Positions 56,906 through 64,000 of a stretch of DNA of 64,000 bases are shown in pieces (the first letter of the stretch is position 1; each line of letters starts with the position of its first letter). A program made the position numbers and the translations under genes. The notes below the pieces were generated by a model that saw only the letters and a program-made list of their open reading frames with translations, searched no databases and had not been told where the DNA came from. This DNA comes from Spiroplasma helicoides (GTDB lineage Bacteria; Bacillota_I; Bacilli_A; Mycoplasmatales; Mycoplasmataceae), in NCBI RefSeq assembly GCF_001715535.1, contig NZ_CP017015.1:682001-746000 (forward strand), given 5' to 3'.

Positions 56906-58754
56906 CTTTTACAGCTTTTTCTTCTTTCATTAATCCTGCTTCGTAAAGGTTTTTAAAGTGCCCTTCTTGATTTTTCAACTCGTTGAATGTTCCCATTTGA
57001 ACAACACCTAAACCTCTTGCTAAAACTATTATTTGGTCAACATTTTTGATTGTTGATAATCTGTGTGCAATAGAAATACTTGTTCTTCCCTTCATGAGTT
57101 TATCAAGTTCAGCTTGTATTTCTTTTTCAACAATATTATCTAAAGCACTAGTTGCTTCATCAAGAATTAATAATTGTGGATTTTTTAAAAACATTCTTGC
57201 AATAACAAGTCTTTGTTTTTGCCCACCTGATAACATAAATCCTCTTTCACCAAGCATTGTTTCATATTTATTTGGTCAACTCATAATTAGATTATGTAAA
57301 TTTGCTTTTTTAGCAGCAGCAATAACTTCTTCTTCTGAAGCATTTGGGCTTGTATACATAATATTTTCTTTTGCAGTACCAAACATTATTTGTGGTTCTT
57401 GTTCAACATAGCCCACTTTATCTAAATATGATTTTAAATTCAAGTCTTTTAAATTATCTTCTCCATTTATAAGTATTTTACCTTCAGTTGGATCATAAAA
57501 TCTTAGTAATAATTTTGCTATTGATGATTTACCGCTTCCAGTTTCACCAACAAAGGCATAACTTTTACCTTTTTCAAAAGTGAAATTAAAATTTGGTAAA
57601 ACATTTACTTCTGGTTTTTCGGGATAATTAAATGAAACTTCATGAAAAACAATGTCTTTATCAATTTGTAGTAGTTCTTTACCCTCACCTTTATAATAAT
57701 GAGCATCAAATCTTGGTTTTGAGTTTGTAATTTGGTGAACTCTTCTTGTACATTCATTTGCCATCATATAACCAAAAGCAAATCTTAACAATAAAAATAT
57801 TGGTGAAGTCATAGTTCCCAAACCGGCAATAAATGTTGTTGCTATTATTACCAAGTGTTGTAGATCATTGCTATAAAAACCATAAGCAGATGACAGTACA
57901 ATCAATTGAATAGACATTATTGTTAGAAATGCTCCTGTCAAAACAAAACTTAATCTTTTAAAGAACTTTTTAACAGTATCATAAAAATCTCCATGTATTT
58001 CTTGAAAACGTTTTTTCTCATATTCTTCAGTTCCACTAGCTTTTATTAATCTTATCACTCCGATTCTATCGGTTATATCTCCATTAACATAAGTTATAGT
58101 AGTTCTTAATCTCCCAATTCACATTCTTACTCTTTTTAAAAAGAAAAACATCATTGATAGACCAAACAGAACAAAGCTCATAGATATTAAACCAAGTTTT
58201 CAGTCAATGAATATTAAAACAATTGCTGAACCAATAAAGTTAAAGACGGCCATTAACATCATTGTCGGGATTTGACGAGTTTGTTCACCAATCAATCAAG
58301 TATCAGCTCCAATTTTAGTAAGAATTTCCCCAATTTTTTGATTACTGTAGTATGAAATATCTTGTTTAATTAAAGCTTTTAATGTTTCATTTCTTAAGAA
58401 TATTTCTATATCTTTACCTAATTTTCCAACCGCTATATTTCTTGTAAAAATAAATATAGCCAATACCACATAAAAAACTAATTGTAGAGCAACTCAATCT
58501 TGCCAAGCAAATTGTCAAATAACAAAAGTTGTAGTTGCCCCATTTCCCAACCTTAAACAATTAAGTGTTTGTTGCATTAATAATGGTATTGAAACTGCCA
58601 TAGCACTACCTAATATTGATAGGATAAAAATCAAAATTCCAAATCCTGGATGTTTTTTTAAGTATGAGAAGAGCAATCATAAATAACCATGTTGTTTTTT
58701 TTCCTCTAAAATACTAGATTGTATTTTAGATTTCGTTTTTTCTTCATAAATCAT
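56901..58754 (-). CDS. ABC exporter half-transporter, second of a pair
   Basis: 617 residues with UGA as Trp; start at 58754 after AGGTG. Six TM helices in residues of about 30-320, then the ATPase with [31 protein letters not shown] and IAHRLST. The NBD is close to that of the 50336-52327 exporter. The start is 11 bases past the stop of the 58766-60571 half-transporter, so the two are co-expressed and could form a heterodimer. Substrate unknown. Confidence 0.92.
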
Positions 58755-58765
58755 TTTACTTTCAC

Positions 58766-60571
58766 CTATCCCATCAGTCCTGCATTATACAATTTAGAAA
58801 AATGTCCTTCTTTAACTTTTAACTCATCAAATGTACCTACTTGAACAATACCTCCAGCATTACCCCCTAAAACAATAATTTGATCACATTTTTTTATTGT
58901 TGAGAGTCTATGCGCAATAACAATTGTAGTTCTACCAATAACCAATTTATCTAACTGAGCCTGAACCTCTTTTTCAACAATGTTATCTAATGCACTAGTC
59001 GCTTCATCAAGAATTAATAATTCAGGATTTTTTAAAAACATTCTCGCAATAACTAACCTTTGTTTTTGTCCACCCGAAAAGATAAACCCTCTTTCTCCTA
59101 AAATTGTGTCATATTTATCAGAAAGAGTTAATATGAAGTCATGTAGTCTCGCTTTTTTTGCAGCCTCTATCACTTCGTCGTCGGTTGCATCAAATTTTGC
59201 ATATCTAATATTATCCATAACAGTACCATATAATATTTGGGGTTCTTGTTCAACATAGCCAATTTTATCTAAATAACTTTGTAAATCAATATTTTTTAAA
59301 TCTATACCATTAACAAGGACTTGGCCTTTAGATGGATCATAAAATCTTAAAAGCACTTTTGCGATTGTAGATTTACCGCTACCTGTTTCACCAACAAAGG
59401 CATAGCTTTTACCTTTTTCAAACTTGAATGATGTTACAGGTAATATTAACTTATTTGGTGATTCAGGATATATAAACTCTAAGTCTTTTATTTCGATTGT
59501 ATCTATTTTATCAATTTTGATTGGGTCTGATACATAATCAAGAAGACTTTTTTGTGTATAAATGTAATTAAGTCTTCAGTTACAATTCATTGATCTTGAT
59601 AAAGATCTTAAAATCATCGGCATCAAAAACATTGCTCCAGTCAAAATTGAAAGAGTTGAAACAAATGGAATTACTAAAGCGGATATTTGTTCAAGTGTGT
59701 GTGTACCATTATACAAAGCAATTATGCATATGGTTATGACTCCTGGTAATATTCAACCAAAAAAGTTAGCAAAAATAATTAATAAAGTCTCCAATCAAAC
59801 TATTTTATTTATTTTTTTACCGTATTGTTCGTTATAACCTTTAATTCTATCAATCTCACTTAACTCAGTACCACTAGATTTGATAAGTCTAATATTCATA
59901 AGTCTATCTGTATTATCAGCATCAAGATTTTGTTTGTAATCCAATGATATGATAAGTGCTTTTTGATAAGCAAAAAAAACAATTAACGAAATTACAAATA
60001 ATAAAATAAAAATTCCAACAGCTATTCCAGCTATAAAAGGATCTAATGAAAACATTATTATATTTATAGTTACAAACATAATGATCACATAATTTAAATT
60101 AGTAAATCACTCATTTAAACCATCCGCTGCTCCTTGTGAATCACCAATAATCTTAGTCATATAGTTACCTATTTGATGTTTTGAATAAAAACTTAGGTCC
60201 ACATCTACCAAAGCTTTTAAACATTTAACTCTAACTCAAATTTCAATTTTTCTGGTTCAAATACCACCAACATAGTTTAATAAAAATTCAATACAAGCAT
60301 ATAAAAAAATCATAATCGAACCAACAGCAACTCAGCTATATCAATGCATATTTAATCCAAATATATTACTTCCACCCTCATTTGTAATGTTTTTAATTAG
60401 ATTCGAAATTATGAGAGACATACCAGAAAAAAGTAAAGTATCTATTATTGACAGTCATAAAAAACTTCAAAATAAAGCTGGGTGTGCTTTTATAGCTCCT
60501 TTTAATAAAGCTCCATATTTTTTAAACTTATCTTTTGAAAAAAATTTTATTCTTTCCTCAATTTTTTGCAT
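58766..60571 (-). CDS. ABC exporter half-transporter, first of a pair
   Basis: 601 residues with UGA as Trp, after GGGAGG. TM domain with a loop containing NEGGSNIFGLNMHW, then the ATPase: GETGSGKST, signature [21 protein letters not shown] and IAHRLST. The TM part differs more from the other two exporters than the NBD does. Both canonical sites look intact, so neither half is an obvious degenerate subunit. It is transcribed before 56901-58754. Confidence 0.92.
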
Positions 60572-60834
60572 TTTTTCCTCCCTAAACTTGGTGCTTTTTA
60601 ATTTAAATTTTTTAAATAAAGATTTATAATAAATTAACTTTCATATAACTAATTCAGACAAAACAAAGAATATTAATTTTTAAAGTTATATTAAACATAA
60701 TTTATAAAAAACTTAAATATTAAATAAGATTTATTATATTATATACCTTTAAAAAAATAAAAAAAGTATTTTAAATTTTTTGAAATAAATACAATTTTTT
60801 ATTTAATTTAAATATTTAAGTACTTTGTCATCCT

Positions 60835-61794
60835 TTAATTAAAGTTATTTTTAAAAAAACTAAAAAAATCCTCGTCTAAACTTCAATCCTCGCCTGTAAA
60901 TGATGTATATAAATCACCTGTAACATTCAAATAATTATCAAAACCATGAACTGGACAAACATATTTACAATTTTCTATATTATGAGTGAATCTATTTATA
61001 TCTTCAATATTAGTTTCAAAAAAAACTAAGTCTTTAGATATTTGTTCTATTTCTTCATTTGATATATTTTTATTTAAAGATAATTGTGCTAAATATGAAA
61101 GTTTATATGAAAATATTGCATAATAATACAATATTTTATAACTAGAATACATCCTTGCATAACTCCCATTATTATGAATTTTTTTCAAAAAACTTTGATC
61201 TTTCATTTTTATATCATATGAATCAATTAGTTCAATATAATCAAAAAATAAGTTATTACTACTCTCAAAAATATCATAAAATTTTCATAAATCTATAGTG
61301 CTATCATACTCCATTAATTTTTTATTTATTTCATTAAAGGGAAAGTCAATTTTGTACTCTTCTTTTATATTATCAAATTCAACAAGAACTTCTTCTACTT
61401 GTAATTTAAAAATAGCCGCCAATAAATTACAAAACATTCTTAATTCTTTCGCATTTTTTAATATGTTATGCATTTTGACTTGTATTGACGCATGTTTTAA
61501 AATTGAATAGTAAGTTTTGTAATTAATTAAAAAGTTTCTTAAATCATCTAAAATATTTTGTGTATAAATTATTCCTTCTTCACTATTATACTTATTATAT
61601 AATTTTTCAAAACTTTGAGTAAAAACTAAAATATCACTTATTTTATTAAACTCTTTTACTTTTTCAAGTTTTTTTATCAGCACTTTTGAAGATGGAAAAA
61701 CCTTATTTGCATACTTTTTAAAATCATCAAAAACTTTATTTAAAAAGCATACATATATATACTCATAGTCAAAATTTATTTCTTTAACCTTCAT
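60835..61794 (-). CDS. Unknown helical protein
   Basis: 319 residues with UGA as Trp. The ATG at 61794, 6 bases after GAGG, is chosen over a TTG two codons upstream. Helical, rich in Phe, Tyr, Lys, Asn and Ile, without a clear signal or TM segment. A CKYVCPVHGFDNY segment near residue 285 has Cys and His that might bind metal. No family recognised. An IS element sits just upstream. Confidence 0.72.
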
Positions 61795-61880
61795 AAACAA
61801 CCTCTTGAACTCATTGTTAATCTTTTTTAATTTATATAACTTATTATATATTTTTTTAAAAAAAATAGCATTAGAATAAC

Positions 61881-61897
61881 GGAAGTTAAGTAGACCA
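61881..61897. repeat. Left terminal inverted repeat of the IS
   Basis: GGAAGTTAAGTAGACCA; one mismatch to the complement of the right end. The AGACCATTT at its inner part also pairs with AAATGGTCT at 61913-61921 to form a hairpin. Confidence 0.8.
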
Positions 61898-61921
61898 TTT
61901 GCAAATATAATAAATGGTCTT
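61892..61921 (-). terminator. Hairpin at the downstream end of the transposase gene
   Basis: AGACCATTT pairs with AAATGGTCT (9 bp) around a 12-base loop, directly after the transposase stop at 61922. Confidence 0.6.
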
Positions 61922-63289
61922 TTATATATTAAAATTATATTTTATTTGTTGTAAATTATTGTAAATATTTGAGAACTTCTTAAAATAATAATAAAAATTT
62001 TCCTTATTTTCAAATTTATTACCAAAAGTTTTATAAAATTTTTGTTTAATTCATCCATTTAGACTTTCGGTTGGTGCATTATGTTTAAAGCCTTTTTTAG
62101 ACATAGAATGAACTATAAAATCATTTTCATTTACATAGTTAAAAATAAGCTCATTAGCAAAGGCAGAACCTCTATCAGATTGTATTATCTTTTGATTTGC
62201 TTTTTCAATGGCATAGTTATTTGTTTCTTTAAAAACAGATAATGCACTATTTGAATTTTCACTTTTATCAAAACTATAACTAACTATAGTTCTTTTTTCT
62301 CAATCATATGATATTAAACAATTAATTTTACTTCTGTTTTTTCCATTATTTAAAAATATCTTAAAGTTTGTTCCATCCATACCAATTATATTTGGTCGAC
62401 TATAATTCATTTCCACCAAGTCTTCTCTAACATAGATATTATGTTTTTTTGATTCTGATTTCTTAACACTACGTTTCTTTCTACTTGGATTATTTAATAT
62501 TCATGGATGATCTACTCTAATTTTTCTAATCATTTTTTCAGATACTTTTACGCCTTTATTTACATAAATTCACTTACTTATTAAATTTGCGCCGCTTGCT
62601 AAACTATTATTTTTTAGATTATAGTCTATTATTAGTTTTTTGGCTATTGTATATTTAGGACTATTAAAATTTGGTAAATCATTAAAATATAGACCATTTT
62701 TAAATATAATTATTGGGTTCTCTAAATTATTTTTTAGTTTAAACTTAGAAAATGTATTTTTATGAATTTTAAAATAACTAATTAATCTATTAGTCCCCAT
62801 ACCATGCTTAGCAATAAAATAATATATTTGACAGCATGCATAATGTTTATAAGCTTTTGTTGCCATTATCATTATCTTGTCCTTCTTGCTCATCTTCAAC
62901 ATGTTCAACATTATAGTTGCTGTGCAAGAAGGTATGGACTTTTCCAAAATTTCTTTACTTGCCATTGCTAATATCTTTTCTTCTTTTTCGAACTTTAATT
63001 GTTTTTCTAAAAGTCTAATTTTTTCTTTTAAAACTTTATTTTCTTTTTCTTTTGTTTTTAAATCCTTATATACAAATTCTTTTTTTAATTTTTTACTCAT
63101 TATTTCAACTTCTTTGCATGTTTTAATTCTACTATCATAATGAGTAAGTTTACTTTTTTTATCTCAAATTCTTATTAATTGAGAACCAGCCTTAATATTC
63201 ATTTCTAAAGCGATTTTATCTAAATTTTCTCCTGACCAATACCTTTTTAAGGCATTCTTTTTTAAATCTTCACTATACTTTCTAGGCAT
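61922..63289 (-). CDS. IS3-family transposase in one continuous frame
   Basis: 455 residues with UGA as Trp. OrfA-like N-terminus MPRKYSEDLKKNALKRYW with a helix-turn-helix, then a Lys/Glu coiled coil. OrfB-like catalytic part: D305 in IGMDGTNF, D372 in QSDRGSAF and E408 in APTESLNGW, so the D-E spacing is 35 as in IS3 DDE enzymes. In most IS3 members orfA and orfB are joined by a -1 frameshift; here they are one frame. No in-frame stop is seen, so it may be active. Confidence 0.88.
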
Positions 63290-63310
63290 ATTTTCCTTTC
63301 TAATATAAAA

Positions 63311-63332
63311 ACCAGTTGTATATACAACTGGT
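63311..63332. terminator. Palindrome at the promoter end of the IS
   Basis: ACCAGTTGTAT and its complement (11+11 bp, no loop bases) just inside the right end. It could shield the transposase gene from outside transcription. Confidence 0.5.
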
Positions 63333-63345
63333 CTACTTAGCTTCC
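63329..63345. repeat. Right terminal inverted repeat of the IS
   Basis: TGGTCTACTTAGCTTCC, complementary to the left end with one mismatch. Confidence 0.8.
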
Positions 63346-63368
63346 TTTTTTCTATTTCAAAATACTAT

Positions 63369-63929
63369 TTAAATTAATGCTATTTTTTTGAAATATATTC
63401 TATTATAAGAATAAGTTAAAATATTTTCTCTAATATATATTTTATTTTTAAATTCAAATTTAAAAATGTTTATTACGATATTTTTATCCCCTTTTTGACC
63501 ATATAATGTAGGAATATACTGTGTAAAATCATCTCGATCATCACTATACTCAAATTCTTTTATATTTTTAAGTTCTATAAAATTATTTTTGAATATATCG
63601 AAACTAGAAACCACATTTCCTTCAATTGTTAAAAAATCTAAATATACATTATTTGCCAAACGTAGATTTTTTGTACAATTATAATCTTCTTCAAGAGTAA
63701 AATTTTTTTCATTTATATTAAGCCTTTTTTGAATTTTACTTCTACCATTATCATATAACTCTGGATTTATTTGCAAAAATTCATTTATAAAAGATTTGTC
63801 ATTTATTGATTCCACATAATTCAATCTGTTTAAATCACCTTCAATATGACATGACTGAGAATTAATTGATAATGTTATTGTATTTAATCCTGTTGTTGTA
63901 ATTGCTAAAAAGTTAAGTAAAGTTTTCAT
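63369..63929 (-). CDS. Putative secreted protein
   Basis: 186 residues. The first 22 residues (MKTLLNFLAITTTGLNTITLS...) form a signal-peptide-like stretch followed by SQSCH, which could be a poor lipobox; a Cys at position 27 is a possible lipid site. The rest is soluble, rich in Asn, Asp, Phe and Tyr, with EEDYNCTKN as the second Cys. Start at 63929 follows AGGAT, 9 bases after the stop of the upstream gene. No family recognised. Confidence 0.7.
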   Translation of the reverse strand: MKTLLNFLAITTTGLNTITLSINSQSCHIEGDLNRLNYVESINDKSFINEFLQINPELYDNGRSKIQKRLNINEKNFTLEEDYNCTKNLRLANNVYLDFLTIEGNVVSSFDIFKNNFIELKNIKEFEYSDDRDDFTQYIPTLYGQKGDKNIVINIFKFEFKNKIYIRENILTYSYNRIYFKKIALI

Positions 63930-63938
63930 ATATACATC

Positions 63939-64000
63939 CTACTGCTTCAAAATTCAATCAAGACATTTTTGTAGAAATTGTTCTTCACCAATTTCTTTTT
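63939..64000 (-). CDS. C-terminal end of a gene running in from the right
   Basis: Only about 19 codons are visible (KEIGEEQFLQKCLDWILKQ) before UAG at 63939, with one UGA Trp. It is the best of the three minus-strand frames because it ends cleanly 9 bases before the next start. Nothing can be said about function. Confidence 0.5.

Larger units (their letters stand above)
61881..63345. mobile_element. IS3-type insertion sequence, complete
   Basis: 1465 bp, bounded by 17-bp imperfect terminal inverted repeats, GGAAGTTAAGTAGACCA at 61881-61897 and its near-complement at 63329-63345 (16 of 17 match). It holds one transposase gene filling most of the length. Hairpins just inside each end (61892-61921 and 63311-63332) would block read-through transcription. 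No target duplication is obvious (flanks AAC and TTT). The end motif ...CC next to AT-rich flanks is unusual for the family, so exact ends are uncertain by a few bases. Confidence 0.82.

Noticed and set aside
60572-60834. Regulatory RNA in the AT-rich gap
   Set aside because: Only weak A/T pairing; no conserved core or strong hairpin.

Overview
The window is AT-rich DNA from a wall-less bacterium of the Mollicutes that reads UGA as tryptophan. With UGA as a stop almost every long gene breaks, and with UGA as Trp the pieces join in one frame into full-length proteins (ParC, ParE, RecD2, Rsh, FruA, three ABC exporters). Lipobox signal peptides, a fructose PTS, a Rsh stringent-response enzyme and a purine-class riboswitch whose L2 loop matches that of the Mesoplasma 2'-deoxyguanosine type suggest the Entomoplasmatales (Mesoplasma, Entomoplasma or Spiroplasma). 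That placement is inference; no rRNA or tRNA was found. Reading frames, stops, start codons and hairpins were read from the sequence. Functions come from recognised motifs and were not checked against a database.

Most genes are on the minus strand, so transcription runs mainly right to left. Region 1-5.1 kb holds a coiled-coil protein that leaves the window and a large lipoprotein with two GH18 chitinase-like domains. Region 5.1-12.5 kb is a tight seven-gene minus-strand run: P-loop kinase-like gene, recD2, an 8-TM protein, nagA, a 4-TM protein, a Gfo/Idh/MocA oxidoreductase and deoC. Chitinase plus NagA suggests amino-sugar use. Region 12.6-18.1 kb is parE, an unknown gene, then parC. Next come udk, azoR, guaC and a tiny zinc-finger-like gene (18.3-20.9 kb).

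Region 20.9-26.2 kb carries three unfamiliar soluble proteins (P-loop NTPase, SEC-C-like cysteine protein, C-terminal coiled-coil protein) and an alpha/beta hydrolase. Region 26.3-30.9 kb is a cluster of membrane or unknown proteins behind a membrane-anchored zinc metalloprotease that resembles anthrax lethal factor but has its active-site motifs in permuted order. Region 31.0-37.1 kb is a BMP-type nucleoside ABC importer (lipoprotein, ATPase, two permeases, one with a roughly 250-residue coiled-coil tail) behind the riboswitch. Region 37.2-41.3 kb is fruR-fruK-fruA, followed by an unknown gene, an ECF S component, rsh, glyA and small genes to 48.9 kb.

Region 49.0-60.6 kb has a DUF2130-like nuclease-fold protein, three related ABC exporter half-transporters, two tandem HAD phosphatases and several orphan membrane or unknown proteins, one with an uncertain start and a possible homopolymer frameshift. 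Region 60.8-64 kb holds unknown proteins and a complete IS3-type element whose transposase is one uninterrupted frame. Strong inverted repeats, often overlapping stop codons, close most transcription units.
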